In this document: positions 7,632 through 18,493 of the stretch, piece by piece | Position numbering within the stretch: the stretch's first letter is position 1 | Layout of the letters: every line of letters starts with the position of its first letter | Origin: Ilumatobacter sp. | GTDB lineage: Bacteria; Actinomycetota; Acidimicrobiia; Acidimicrobiales; Ilumatobacteraceae | Reading direction: 5' to 3' | NCBI GenBank assembly: GCA_013002175.1 | Contig: JABDKP010000091.1 | Coordinates: 1-54,524 of the forward strand | DNA length: 54,524 nt | Position numbers and translations under genes: made by a program | Notes under the pieces: model-generated | Databases searched by the model: none | Seen by the model: only the letters and a program-made list of their open reading frames with translations | Told to the model about the DNA's origin: nothing

Positions 7632-8776
7632 GAGAACGCTGACTTGATCCGGGAGAACAGGCCTTCCTTGCCGTTGCCGACCGTCTCGCCGCGGCCGGTC
7701 GCGTACGTCGTCAGCAGCTCGACCTCGTCGTCGGTCAGCTTCGTCGGGACGTCGACGCGCACGCGAGCGATCAGGTCGCCGCGTCCGCGACCCTGGAGGT
7801 GCGGCACGCCCCGCTGCCGGAGGACGAACTCGCGGCCCGGTTGGGTGCCCGGTGCGATGACGAGGTCTTCCTCGCCGTCGAGCGTCTCCAGCTGCAACGA
7901 GGTGCCGAGCGCGGCCTGCGCGATCGAGATCCCGACGTCGGTGACCAGGTCGTTGCCTTCACGCACGTACCGGTCGTGTGGAGCAACGCGCAGGTGGACG
8001 TAGAGATCACCGTTGCGGCCACCGCGGGGCCCGGCCGCGCCGCGGCCGGTGAGACGCAGCGTCGACCCGCTGTCGACCCCTGCCGGCACGTCGACCTGGT
8101 AGCTCTTGTCGACCGTGACCCGGCCCTGCCCGTGACACTCCGGGCACGGCGTGGCGATGACCTCGCCCATCCCACCGCAGCGACCGCACGGGCTCGCCGT
8201 GACCATCTGGCCCAGCAGGCTCTGGCGGACCCGCTGGATCTGCCCGGAGCCGCCGCAGTCGCCGCAGCTGACCGGTTTGGTGCCTTCACCCGCGCCGCTG
8301 CCGTCGCACGCCTCGCAGCGCACCGGCAACTTGAGCCCGACCGTGACCTGATCGCCGAACACCGCTTGTTCGAGCGTGAGGTCGGCAACGACTTCGAGGT
8401 CCTGCCCGCGCGGCGGACCGCTCGGACCTCGGCTGCGCCCTCCGCCACCGCCGCCGAACGGGTTGCCGCCGGATCCGCCGAAGAACGCGTCGAAGATGTC
8501 GCCGAGGCCACCGCCGAAGAGATCCTCCGCGGATGCGCCGCCACCACCACCGGCTCCGGCGACACCGGCTTCACCGAAGCGGTCGTAGCGCTGGCGCATG
8601 TCGGCGTCGGAGAGCACCTGGTAGGCGCGCGCGACTTCCTTGAACTTCGCCTCGGCGGCCGCGTCGTCCGGGTTGGCGTCCGGGTGCAACTCCCTGGCCC
8701 GCTGGCGGTACGCCCGCTTGATTTCGTCGGCCGTCGCGCCTCGCGACACGCCGAGCAGTTCGTAGAAATCTGCCAT
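7628..8776 (-). CDS. dnaJ: Molecular chaperone DnaJ
   Basis: A 382-residue type I Hsp40 co-chaperone. The J domain (1-70) has HPD in ARELHPDANPDD, which stimulates DnaK ATPase. A Gly/Phe-rich stretch (75-125) follows. Four zinc-binding CxxCxGxG repeats (CEACDGSG, CGDCGGSG, CGRCGGMG, CPECHGQG) lie at about 153-215, then the two substrate-binding beta domains. It lies 34 bases downstream of hrcA and overlaps rsmE. No dnaK or grpE is in the window, so this is the HrcA-linked DnaJ2-type copy found in many actinobacteria. Confidence 0.95.
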   Translation of the reverse strand: MADFYELLGVSRGATADEIKRAYRQRARELHPDANPDDAAAEAKFKEVARAYQVLSDADMRQRYDRFGEAGVAGAGGGGGASAEDLFGGGLGDIFDAFFGGSGGNPFGGGGGGRSRGPSGPPRGQDLEVVADLTLEQAVFGDQVTVGLKLPVRCEACDGSGAGEGTKPVSCGDCGGSGQIQRVRQSLLGQMVTASPCGRCGGMGEVIATPCPECHGQGRVTVDKSYQVDVPAGVDSGSTLRLTGRGAAGPRGGRNGDLYVHLRVAPHDRYVREGNDLVTDVGISIAQAALGTSLQLETLDGEEDLVIAPGTQPGREFVLRQRGVPHLQGRGRGDLIARVRVDVPTKLTDDEVELLTTYATGRGETVGNGKEGLFSRIKSAFS

Positions 8777-8810
8777 GACGGACTCCAGGATGCCGGGAAA
8801 TCGCCCCGGT

Positions 8811-9806
8811 TCAGCCTTCTTCGATGCGATGACCCAGCTGTTCGCTGACGACGTCCACGGTCGCCAGCGCCTGGGGGTAGTTCATCCGAGTCGGACCGAG
8901 CACGCCGACGCTGCCGAGGTGTTCGCCCTCGACGACGACGGGCGCGACGACCACCGAGCATGCCGAGAGTTGCTCGACGCCGTGCTCGAGGCCGATCGCC
9001 ACCGACATGCCGCGACCGACGATGTCGGTGACGAGCGTGACGACGACGAACTGTTGCTCGAGCGTGTGGAGGACGGAGCGCACGACGTCGACCGCGTCGA
9101 ACGCATCGGCCACCGCGGACACGCCGCCGGTGTAGACGTGGTCGACCGAACCCATGTTCCTCAGCGCATCCAGCGACACGTCGCACAAGCGGTCGACCGC
9201 CGCGTCGCCGGTCGGCGACGCCGTCCCGACCGCGCCGAGCACGGTGCCGCCGATCGCAGCGGAGAGGTGAGCGCTCGCAGCCGCCAACTTGACGTCGTCG
9301 TCATCGTCGACGAGATCGATCCCGACGTTCTCGACCGAGCCGTTGGCGAAGACGACGACCACCGTGGCCGTGGTCGGCGACAACGACACGATCTGCACGC
9401 TGCGGATCGGGATCGCCTCGGCCTTCGGGCCGACGACGACGGCGGCGTTGTTGGTCAGGTCGGCGAGCAGGTTCGAGGTCTGGTGCAGCAACTCCTCCAG
9501 CCGCCCATGGGCCGCCGAGAAGAACTCACCGACCTGCTTGGCGGTGGCCATGTCGAGCCGGCGCGGCGAGGACAGGTTGTCGACGAAGTACCGGTACCCC
9601 TTGTCGGTCGGGATGCGCCCCGCCGACGTGTGCGGCTGCACGAGGTAGCCCTCGCTCTCCAGCTGGGACATCTCGTTGCGCACGGTTGCCGACGACACGT
9701 TGATATCGGGCGCGCTCGCGATGTGGGTCGACCCGACCGGCTGCGCGGTGGCGATGTACTCCTGTACCACCGCCCCGAGGATCGCCGTCTTGCGCTCGTC
9801 CAACAT
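8811..9806 (-). CDS. hrcA: Heat-inducible transcription repressor HrcA
   Basis: A 331-residue repressor of heat-shock genes. The N-terminal winged helix (1-75) contains the family signatures GSTHIASAPDINVSSATVRNEM (here given by its ends at residues 25-46) and TSAGRIPTDKGYRYFVD. The GAF-like regulatory core follows, and the C-terminal LGPTRMNYPQALATVDVV is also characteristic. HrcA binds CIRCE inverted repeats (TTAGCACTC-N9-GAGTGCTAA). I saw no CIRCE copy in the 74 bases upstream of this gene, so its targets, probably groEL/groES, lie outside the window. First gene of hrcA-dnaJ-rsmE. Confidence 0.95.
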   Translation of the reverse strand: MLDERKTAILGAVVQEYIATAQPVGSTHIASAPDINVSSATVRNEMSQLESEGYLVQPHTSAGRIPTDKGYRYFVDNLSSPRRLDMATAKQVGEFFSAAHGRLEELLHQTSNLLADLTNNAAVVVGPKAEAIPIRSVQIVSLSPTTATVVVVFANGSVENVGIDLVDDDDDVKLAAASAHLSAAIGGTVLGAVGTASPTGDAAVDRLCDVSLDALRNMGSVDHVYTGGVSAVADAFDAVDVVRSVLHTLEQQFVVVTLVTDIVGRGMSVAIGLEHGVEQLSACSVVVAPVVVEGEHLGSVGVLGPTRMNYPQALATVDVVSEQLGHRIEEG

Positions 9807-9880
9807 TGCCCGTTCAGCCTACTGACCGCCGCTCGGAGCGCGGAGTTCGCGGGCCCACCCGCAACTGGAGCCGGAACCCC

Positions 9881-11236
9881 TCACTCCCCCGCCGACAGGG
9901 TCTTCAACCGACGCAGGGCCTCCTCCCGCTCGGCCTTGTGGTCGAGCATCGGTTCGCCGACATCGGGCGCCCAGCGGTCGACGTACTCGCCGGTCGGGTC
10001 GTACCGCTCCTGCTGGGTCGTCGGGTTGAAGACCCGGAAGTACGGCGCCGCATCCGTGCCGGTGCCGGCGGCCCACTGCCAGCCGTGATTGTTCGACGCG
10101 AGATCGCCGTCGATCAGGTGGTCCATGAACCACCGCGCCCCCCACTGCCACGGCAGGTGCAGGTCCTTGACGAGGAAGCTGGCGACGATCATCCTGACCC
10201 GGTTGTGCATCCAGCCGGTCGCGAGGAGCTGGCGCATCCCGGCGTCGACGATGCCGAAGCCGGTGGTCCCCGCGGCCCACCGGTCGAACTTGGCCCATGC
10301 GGCGGCATCTGTGTCGAGCGGCATCGCGTCGAACTTGGCGTTGAGGTTCTCCCACGCCGATCGCGGATTGACCGACAGCACGTCGGCGTAGAAGTCACGC
10401 CAGGCGAGCTCACTGGAGAACACGACCGGGCCGTCGTCGCGAGGCCCCGACAGGTCGAGGTCCGCGAGCAACGTCCGGGGATGGATCGCCCCCCACTTGA
10501 GGTCCGCCGACAGCCGACTCGTCCCGTCGAGGGCAGGGAGGTCGCGCAGCTCCTCGTAGGCCTCGACGCCCGACCGCAGCGTTCCGTCGGCGGCCGACGC
10601 CGACTCCAGGAAGTCCGTCCACCTGCGGTGGGCCGCCTCCTCGCCGACCGCCGGCAGATCGACGTCGAGGTCGGGCCGGTCGAACAGCGGCTCGGAGAGG
10701 TCGTCGAACGTCGTCGCATCGGCCCAACGGACGTCGTCGGGCTCGGGGTGTGGCGCCTCCCAACCCACGCGCCGCCAGATCTTCGAGAACGGGGTGAACA
10801 CCTTGTACGCGGTGCCGTCGTCCTTGCGGACATCGCCGGGGTCGACCGCATAGGGCGAACCGATCGGTACGAGGTGACGGCCCGACTCGGCGAGCGCACC
10901 GGCGACGGCGGCATCACGTCGCCGGCCGTACGGCATGAAGTCGTCGCTGACGTAGACGGCGACGGCCCCGACTTCCTCGGCGACGTGCGCGACGACCTCC
11001 TCGGGATCGCCGTGGCGGATCAGCAAGCGAGCGTCGGAGCGGGCGACGATCGACGCATCGAGCGATGCGAGCGAGTCGTGCAGGTATGCCCGCCGGGGCG
11101 CCCCCGCCGCGGCGAATGCCGGGTCGACGACGAACAGTGGCACGACCTCGCGCCCGTCCGCCCCGGCTGCGAGCAGGGCCGGCAGGTCGCCGAGCCGCAG
11201 ATCGCGTCGGAACCACATGATCGATCGGCTGGTCAT
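9881..11236 (-). CDS. phr: Deoxyribodipyrimidine photo-lyase (class I)
   Basis: A 451-residue light-driven repair enzyme for cyclobutane pyrimidine dimers. The N-terminal antenna domain begins IMWFRRDLRLGDLPAL. The C-terminal FAD domain has TSRLSADLKWGAIHPRTL, ELAWRDFYADVL, the GFGIVDAGMRQL stretch, and WQWAAGTGTDAAPYFRVFNP near the end; these are photolyase/cryptochrome signatures. The start is ATG at 11236; ATG at residue 7 is an alternative. Downstream of the alditol oxidase gene on the same strand (28-base gap). A photolyase suits an organism from sunlit habitats. A cryptochrome role cannot be excluded, but the repair-type FAD region is well kept. Confidence 0.92.
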   Translation of the reverse strand: MTSRSIMWFRRDLRLGDLPALLAAGADGREVVPLFVVDPAFAAAGAPRRAYLHDSLASLDASIVARSDARLLIRHGDPEEVVAHVAEEVGAVAVYVSDDFMPYGRRRDAAVAGALAESGRHLVPIGSPYAVDPGDVRKDDGTAYKVFTPFSKIWRRVGWEAPHPEPDDVRWADATTFDDLSEPLFDRPDLDVDLPAVGEEAAHRRWTDFLESASAADGTLRSGVEAYEELRDLPALDGTSRLSADLKWGAIHPRTLLADLDLSGPRDDGPVVFSSELAWRDFYADVLSVNPRSAWENLNAKFDAMPLDTDAAAWAKFDRWAAGTTGFGIVDAGMRQLLATGWMHNRVRMIVASFLVKDLHLPWQWGARWFMDHLIDGDLASNNHGWQWAAGTGTDAAPYFRVFNPTTQQERYDPTGEYVDRWAPDVGEPMLDHKAEREEALRRLKTLSAGE

Positions 11237-11264
11237 ACCGGATCGTTTCTAGTCGCGCCGCGGG

Positions 11265-12527
11265 TCACACGCCGATGTGGCGCCGCCACCAGTCGTTGAC
11301 GAACACACCGTGGGGGTCGAACCGGTGCGCGAGGTCGGCGAAGTCGTCGAGACAGACGTAGGCCGCCGCAGCCGAGAATGCATCGTGATGAAAGACCTTG
11401 CCCCAGTGCGGTCGCGGCGCGAACGGCGCAAGGGCCTCCTCGACCGCACGCACCGCGGCGTCGACGGCGGCGTCGTCGTTGACCCAGGTGAAGTGGAACG
11501 CAGCCGAGTCCCGGCCGTACTGCGGGCTGAGCCACAGCTCGTCCGCAGCGACCGCGCGGATCTCGCTGACCATCATCGCCGGCCCGAAGTCCGCCCGGCG
11601 GGCGCGCAGTGCCTCCAGAGCGGCCGGCCCCGCCGCGAGGTCGACGAAGAACTCGCTCTGCTGCTCGTCGCCGTCGCTCGGTCGCGCTCCGATCCGGAAG
11701 TGCGGAAGCCGGTCGCACCACGGCCCCGGCACGCCGAGCTGTCGCGTGCAGTGCGTCGGCGTCAGCCCCGGGATCGGATGCTGCTCGGCGGTCGCCGCAA
11801 TCGCCTCGTGGAACACCTGACCGGGACGCAGCGACCGGTCGCGGCCGTCGGTCCGGCGCTTGATCCAGACGCGCCCGCCCTCGTCGCCATAGTCGGTGAA
11901 CACGCTCACGCTGTACGCGGTCGACAGGATCGCCTCGAATGCGCTGGCCAGCACATCGAGGGACAGGTGCTCGAAGAGGTGTTGCTCGATCTCGTAGTCG
12001 AACTGGACGTCCAGCGTGACGGCGGTGACGATGCCCAGCCGGCCGAGCGAGACGACCATGCCGTCGAAGTCGATCGACGAGCGATCGACGTGGACGATCT
12101 CACCACTCGTCGTCACGATCTCCAGACCGGCGACCGAGGTGGCGAGATTTCCGTTCGTGGCGCCGCCGCCGTGCGTCGCGGTCGCGATCGCCCCGGCCAC
12201 CGAGACGTCAGGCAGCGACGCCATGTTGTGCAACGCCAACCCGTGTGGTTGCAGCATCCGCGCGACGTCGCCGTAGGTGGTCTGCGCCGGCACGGTGATC
12301 GTGCCGGCATCCTCGTCGAGCTCGACGTCACGGTCGAGGTCGGCGAGCGTGACGACCTCGTCCGAGTCGGCGATGTCGGTGAACGAGTGGCGCGACCCGA
12401 CCACCCGGAGGTGCTGCGCCTGCTGCGCCAGCGAGGCCACGTCGTCGATCGTGCGCGGCCGGTGGAGGCGGGTCGCGCGAAATTGGTGGTTGCCACCCCA
12501 GTTGCGTGCGATGTCGTCGGCAGCCAT
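11265..12527 (-). CDS. FAD-binding alditol/sugar-lactone oxidase (AldO-like)
   Basis: A 420-residue flavoprotein oxidase of the VAO/PCMH fold. The FAD domain shows VVGSRHSFTDIA, whose His47 corresponds to the residue that binds FAD covalently in Streptomyces AldO, then ATATHGGGATNGNLATSVAGL at about 128-148. The C-terminus ends DPHGVFVNDWW, typical of the alditol oxidase/D-arabinono-lactone oxidase family. Such enzymes oxidize polyols or sugar lactones with oxygen and release hydrogen peroxide. The ATG at 12527 shares one base with the stop of the MFS gene (TGATG), indicating coupled translation. The frame stays open further upstream, but that extension runs antisense-like inside the MFS gene. 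The substrate is uncertain. Confidence 0.87.
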   Translation of the reverse strand: MAADDIARNWGGNHQFRATRLHRPRTIDDVASLAQQAQHLRVVGSRHSFTDIADSDEVVTLADLDRDVELDEDAGTITVPAQTTYGDVARMLQPHGLALHNMASLPDVSVAGAIATATHGGGATNGNLATSVAGLEIVTTSGEIVHVDRSSIDFDGMVVSLGRLGIVTAVTLDVQFDYEIEQHLFEHLSLDVLASAFEAILSTAYSVSVFTDYGDEGGRVWIKRRTDGRDRSLRPGQVFHEAIAATAEQHPIPGLTPTHCTRQLGVPGPWCDRLPHFRIGARPSDGDEQQSEFFVDLAAGPAALEALRARRADFGPAMMVSEIRAVAADELWLSPQYGRDSAAFHFTWVNDDAAVDAAVRAVEEALAPFAPRPHWGKVFHHDAFSAAAAYVCLDDFADLAHRFDPHGVFVNDWWRRHIGV

Positions 12528-13843
12528 CAGCCGCCCGCCGGACGCTCGACGAGCCGGCGCCCGCCGGCGAACCAGAACACGTAGATCCCACCGACGCACA
12601 GCAGGGCGATGATGCTGCCGTAGCCCAGCGCCCACTCGGGGCTGATCGTGTCCGCGATCAGCCCGGTGATCGGGCCGCCGATCGGCGTCGAACCCAGGAA
12701 CGCCACCGCCTGCAGCGCCATCAGCCGTCCCCGCATGTCCGGGGGGCTCTCCTGCTGGGCGATCGCGTTGGCGGACGTGATGAACGCGGCCGCACCGGAC
12801 CCGAGCGGAATCGCCCACAGGAACGCCACCCAGATGTTCGGTGACCATGCGATGCCGAACCCCGTGACCGACAGCACGACGAGGTTGCCGACGTACCAGC
12901 GGAACGTGACGTGGCGGAGTCGCGCCGTGAGCAGCGCGCCGGTCAGCGAGCCGATCGACATCACGCCGAGCACGTACCCGAACGCGTCGTCGCCGCCCCA
13001 CGACTTGTCAGCGAGCTCGGGGAAGACCACTGACTGGTTGTAGGCGAACGTGCTGACGATGACCAGCGAGACGAACAGCACCGCCATGTCGCGGCGCCCC
13101 GAGACGAAGCGCAGCGCGTCGCGGACCGGCTGGCCGCCACGTGGGCGCGGCGGCATCGGGTACATCTCCGCCGGCCGGATCGCGAGCAGCGACACGATGA
13201 TCGCCGAGAACGACACACCGTTGAGCAGGAAGCACCACCCCGTGCCGAACGCCCCGACGAGCACCGCCCCGAGGGCAGGACCGAAGATCCGCGACGACGT
13301 CATCACGGCGGTGTTCAGCGACGTCGCGTTGGTGATCTCGACCGGCTCGACCAGCTCGGTGACGAGGCTCCGGCGCGCGGGATTGTCGAACGCGTTCGCC
13401 ACACCGAGCACGAACGACATCACATACACGAGGGGCAGGTTGATCAGCCCGGTCAGGTCGAGCACGCCGAGCGTCAACGCCTGTGCGGCCATCAGCGATT
13501 GCGTGATGATCGCCATCGTCCGCTTGTCACGCGCGTCGGCCACCGCTCCCGCCCACGCCCCGAGCAGCAGCATCGGGAGGAACTGGCAGGCGACCGTGTA
13601 GCCGACGGCGGACGACGTGCCGGTCAGGCGGTACACGAGTAGCGACATCACGGTCAGCTGCATCCACGTCCCGACGTTCGACACGAGCAGGCCCGTGAAG
13701 AAGAGCCGGGCGTTGCGGTAGCGCAGCGACCGGAACGTGGTCGAGCCGATCCGCTGCCGGGGCGCCTGGAGATCGGTGCCGGCGGGCTCGGGCAGGCGGC
13801 CGACGTCGGCGCCGTCGCGCGGGGGCGGTGCGGACACGGTCAT
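12527..13843 (-). CDS. MFS transporter (MFS_3/EntS-like)
   Basis: A 438-residue major facilitator protein with about 12 membrane segments. The N-terminus after a 30-residue Pro-rich tail reads FRSLRYRNARLFFTGLLVSNVGTWMQ, the start signature of the MFS_3 exporter group, and the loop 2-3 motif is GAWAGAVADARDKRTM. These proteins usually export siderophores, drugs or other small molecules by proton antiport. Its stop overlaps the start of the alditol oxidase gene by one base, so the two are probably coexpressed; a link to sugar-alcohol metabolism is only inference. It starts 13 bases after lepA. Confidence 0.87.
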   Translation of the reverse strand: MTVSAPPPRDGADVGRLPEPAGTDLQAPRQRIGSTTFRSLRYRNARLFFTGLLVSNVGTWMQLTVMSLLVYRLTGTSSAVGYTVACQFLPMLLLGAWAGAVADARDKRTMAIITQSLMAAQALTLGVLDLTGLINLPLVYVMSFVLGVANAFDNPARRSLVTELVEPVEITNATSLNTAVMTSSRIFGPALGAVLVGAFGTGWCFLLNGVSFSAIIVSLLAIRPAEMYPMPPRPRGGQPVRDALRFVSGRRDMAVLFVSLVIVSTFAYNQSVVFPELADKSWGGDDAFGYVLGVMSIGSLTGALLTARLRHVTFRWYVGNLVVLSVTGFGIAWSPNIWVAFLWAIPLGSGAAAFITSANAIAQQESPPDMRGRLMALQAVAFLGSTPIGGPITGLIADTISPEWALGYGSIIALLCVGGIYVFWFAGGRRLVERPAGG

Positions 13844-13856
13844 CGGCCCGACGGGA

Positions 13857-15641
<1,785 letters not shown>

Positions 15642-15784
15642 GGCCCGCCCAACGCTATCGGCGCGGCCGACGCGGGTGGGCGGCCAGCTCGTGGTGGGGG
15701 TTTGCCGGGGCCGCCGCTAGAGTTTCACGGCTGTTCGGAGCCGGTCGGCTGCGAGCGAATTCGACGAAAGAAGCACCAGGCAAC
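15642..15784. promoter_or_regulatory. Divergent lepA/rpsT promoter region
   Basis: A 143-base gap between lepA (minus) and rpsT (plus). TAGAGT at 15718-15723 is a plausible -10 hexamer for rpsT, about 60 bases upstream of its ATG. No good -35 at the usual spacing was found, so the call is weak. No palindrome of note. Confidence 0.35.
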
Positions 15785-16039
15785 ATGGCCAACATCAAGA
15801 GCCAGAAGAAGCGCATCCTCACCAACGCCAAGCGCCACGACCGCAACCAGTCGGTCCGCGCCGAGGTCAAGACACGCGTCAAGGCGGCCACGGCTGCGGC
15901 GGGCACCGACGACGAGGCCGAGGCGCTGCGCCTCGCCGTGAAGCGCATCGACAAGGCCGCCCAGAAGGGCGTCATGCACAAGAACGCGGCGGCTCGCAAG
16001 AAGAGCCGCCTGATGAAGCAGCTCAACGCCACCGACTGA
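15785..16039 (+). CDS. rpsT: 30S ribosomal protein bS20
   Basis: An 84-residue basic protein that binds 16S rRNA in the small subunit. It begins [25 protein letters not shown] and ends [14 protein letters not shown], both standard bS20 signatures. Almost entirely alpha-helical and Lys/Arg-rich. Single-gene unit: preceded by the lepA divergent region and followed by a stem-loop terminator at 16059. Confidence 0.97.
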   Translation: MANIKSQKKRILTNAKRHDRNQSVRAEVKTRVKAATAAAGTDDEAEALRLAVKRIDKAAQKGVMHKNAAARKKSRLMKQLNATD

Positions 16040-16058
16040 GCCGTCGATTCCCGACCCG

Positions 16059-16091
16059 AGCGCCGCCGCCGTGCGGCGCTTTCGTCGTTTT
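16059..16091 (+). terminator. Rho-independent-type terminator of rpsT
   Basis: An 8-base-pair perfect stem (AGCGCCGC at 16059-16066 with GCGGCGCT at 16073-16080) and six-base loop, followed by TTCGTCGTTTT. It starts 19 bases after the rpsT stop. On the minus strand there is no T-run, so it mainly serves rpsT rather than the converging holA. Confidence 0.75.
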
Positions 16092-16106
16092 CGGTCCCGG
16101 TCGCCG

Positions 16107-17063
16107 TTAGCGCAGCTTCGACAGCCGCGCGACGAGCACTTCCATCACGAGGTCGGCGTCGAGGTCGCGGGCGCCGCGCAGGTCGAGGTCGGCCTGGGCG
16201 AGCAGCTCGACGGCCCGCTTCACGTTGGGTCCGCCGAGCCGGCGGTAGTTCTGCAGCGCCTTCTTGGCCGGAAACGCGGACTTGATGCCGGTCGCGGCCA
16301 TCGCCTCCTGCTCGGACACCGCGCCGGCCCCGTCGAGCTTGGCGAGGTTGGCATAGTGCGTGTGCAGGATCGACATGATCTGCAGCGGGTGCCGACCTCC
16401 GCCGTGCATCATCCGCGCGAGCAGGTCGAGTGCCGTCGTCGTCCTGCCCCCGTCGATCGCGTCGGTGAAGTCCCACGGTGGCACGCCGCCGGCCTCGCCG
16501 AGGAACGGCTCGATGTCGGCGAACGTCAGCTTGCGGTCGTCACCGAACGTGCTCCGCAACGTCGCCAGGATCCCGTCGACGCGTCCGGCGTCCTCGCCCA
16601 GCCACTGACCCAACTGCGCGATCGCCCCGCCGTCGAGGCGCAGCCCGGTCTCGGCGATGTGATCGGACAGCCAGCTCTGACGATCCTTCGCCCGGCTCGG
16701 CGGCGACGTGTTGGTGATCGTGCCGGCCGCCTTGACGGCGTCGGTCAGCTTCTTCGCGATGCGCCCCTCGCCCCCGACGAGCACCAGGTCGGACGTGTCG
16801 AGCGGATTGTCGAGATAGGCCAGCAGCGGCGTCAGGTCGTCGGTGACGAACCGGCCGATGCCGCGTGCGACGATCACCCGCTTGTCGGTGAGGAACGGTG
16901 GTGTCTGGGCGGCGTCGACGACGTGGCGTACCTCGTACTCCTCGCCGTCGAACTCGTCGACCATCATCGATCGGTCGCCGTCGCCGATGAGGTCGTGGAC
17001 GAGGTCGTGGACCGCGGTTCGCAGGATCGATTCGTCGTCACCGGTCAGGAGATGTGTCGCCAT
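16107..17063 (-). CDS. holA: DNA polymerase III subunit delta
   Basis: A 318-residue clamp-loader subunit that opens the beta sliding clamp. The start MATHLLTGDDESILRTAVHDLV, a central LVLVGGEGRIAKKLTDAVK, and a C-terminal part with LGGPNVKRAVELLAQADLDLRG are characteristic of the family. The delta subunit has a AAA+ fold but no functional Walker motif, as seen here. The ATG at 17063 overlaps the 3' end of comEC by 26 bases, implying cotranscription. comEC-holA-rpsT clustering is common in Gram-positive bacteria. Converges with rpsT. Confidence 0.92.
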   Translation of the reverse strand: MATHLLTGDDESILRTAVHDLVHDLIGDGDRSMMVDEFDGEEYEVRHVVDAAQTPPFLTDKRVIVARGIGRFVTDDLTPLLAYLDNPLDTSDLVLVGGEGRIAKKLTDAVKAAGTITNTSPPSRAKDRQSWLSDHIAETGLRLDGGAIAQLGQWLGEDAGRVDGILATLRSTFGDDRKLTFADIEPFLGEAGGVPPWDFTDAIDGGRTTTALDLLARMMHGGGRHPLQIMSILHTHYANLAKLDGAGAVSEQEAMAATGIKSAFPAKKALQNYRRLGGPNVKRAVELLAQADLDLRGARDLDADLVMEVLVARLSKLR

Positions 17064-18423
17064 GCAGGGACTGATTCTTATCGCGTCGGCCGCGCGGTGC
17101 GACAATGAGCGCTGCAACGGCCGCCAGCAGCGCCCACCCGACCCACGACCACGGCGGCGCCGGCTCGACCCGCTCGCCCAGCAGCGCCACGGTGTCGACC
17201 CAGCGGGTGCCGAACCGTGCCGGCAGCATCACCGGTGTCGCGAGCGCCGGGATCCACCCCGCCAGCAGGCCCGCCGGCATGCCGTACAGCATCACCGCGC
17301 CGGCGACGGGCACCGCGAGGAGGTTGGCGGGCACGCTGACGAGCGGCAGCCGGCCGAACACGAGCACGGCCGGGACGATCACACCGAGCTGCGCGCCGAG
17401 CGTGATGCCGAGCGGCATGGCGAACAGGCCGAGCGCCTGGAACCGGCGCGCGAGCCACGGGCCGGCGGTGCTGACGCCCAGCGTCGCGCCGACCGACAGC
17501 CAGAACCCGATCGACCACACGAGCAGCGGATCGACGAGCACCAGACCGGTGACAGCGAGCGCGAGGATCCGCAGCGGCGCCCGCTCGCGGCCGGTTGCGT
17601 ACGCCAGCGCCGACAGCGAGGCCATCGCGCCGGCCCGGATGATCGACGGTTCGAACCGGGTCAGCGCGACGAACCACGTGATCAGCCCGATCGTCACCGC
17701 GAGCCGCGGCCACGTCCGCAACCGCCGCAGCAGCGGCCCACAGGCGGCGAGCACGAAGCTGACGTTCTGCCCCGACACCGCGGTGAGGTGGGACAGCCCG
17801 CTGGCCCGGAAGCGGGTGATCATCGCCACCGGTTGATCACGGTCGTCGCCCACGACGAGCCCGCGGAACAGCGCCCCGTCGTCGTCGGGCAGGGTCGCCG
17901 CCGCCCGCTCGATCGCCCGGCGAACACGATTCGACGCCCGCGCGACCGCGCCGCCCTCGTCGACGTCGCTGGCCCAGTCGAGGACGAACTCGCCGACGAC
18001 GTGCTGCCAGGCGACGCGATGCGCGCGCGTCGCATCCAGTGCCACCCGCTGCCCGCTCATCGCGACCCACTGCCCGCCGCGCCAGGTACGGACGCGCAGC
18101 TGCCGGGCCCGACCACGGGACCACACCTCGTAACGCTCGCCGTCGACATCGACGATCACCCGCGTGCTGGCGGCGTACGGCTGCGGATCGTCGACCACGC
18201 GCACCCACCCCTCGAACGGCCCGAGCTCGTCGGGCGCGAGACCGGACCATGCCCGCTCGGACCGCACCGACCCGACGACGCACACGAACATCACCACTGC
18301 GATCAGCGCAGCCGACCGAGTCGACGTCCACAGCAGCAGCGACGTTGCGGCGCCCATCGTGACGGCGACGGTGATGTCGCCGGCCCAGACCGACACCGCT
18401 GCCAGCACGGCAACCAGCACGAC
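17038..18423 (-). CDS. comEC: ComEC/Rec2 DNA-uptake channel protein, lacking the beta-lactamase-like domain
   Basis: A polytopic membrane protein of about 461 residues. The competence signature GLSHLTAVSGQNVSFVLA begins the membrane channel region, followed by about eight further hydrophobic segments. In naturally competent bacteria ComEC passes single-stranded DNA across the membrane. The protein ends shortly after the competence domain with RGRRDKNQSLHG and has no C-terminal metallo-beta-lactamase-like domain, which full-length proteins (about 700-800 residues) carry. The frame is intact and overlaps holA, so this looks like a short form rather than a fresh truncation. The start is uncertain: GTG 18423 is used; GTG 18492 is possible but would nearly abut the opposite gene's start at 18494. 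Confidence 0.8.
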   Translation of the reverse strand, partial: VVLVAVLAAVSVWAGDITVAVTMGAATSLLLWTSTRSAALIAVVMFVCVVGSVRSERAWSGLAPDELGPFEGWVRVVDDPQPYAASTRVIVDVDGERYEVWSRGRARQLRVRTWRGGQWVAMSGQRVALDATRAHRVAWQHVVGEFVLDWASDVDEGGAVARASNRVRRAIERAAATLPDDDGALFRGLVVGDDRDQPVAMITRFRASGLSHLTAVSGQNVSFVLAACGPLLRRLRTWPRLAVTIGLITWFVALTRFEPSIIRAGAMASLSALAYATGRERAPLRILALAVTGLVLVDPLLVWSIGFWLSVGATLGVSTAGPWLARRFQALGLFAMPLGITLGAQLGVIVPAVLVFGRLPLVSVPANLLAVPVAGAVMLYGMPAGLLAGWIPALATPVMLPARFGTRWVDTVALLGERVEPAPPWSWVGWALLAAVAALIVAPRGRRDKNQSLHGDTSPDR

Positions 18424-18493
18424 CGCACCATCACGATGTGACGTCCGCCGGTGCCGATATTCATCATCCGCACTGCCGTACGATGAGGACACC

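Noticed and set aside
9807-9880. CIRCE element upstream of hrcA
   Set aside because: No TTAGCACTC/GAGTGCTAA pair is present in this gap.
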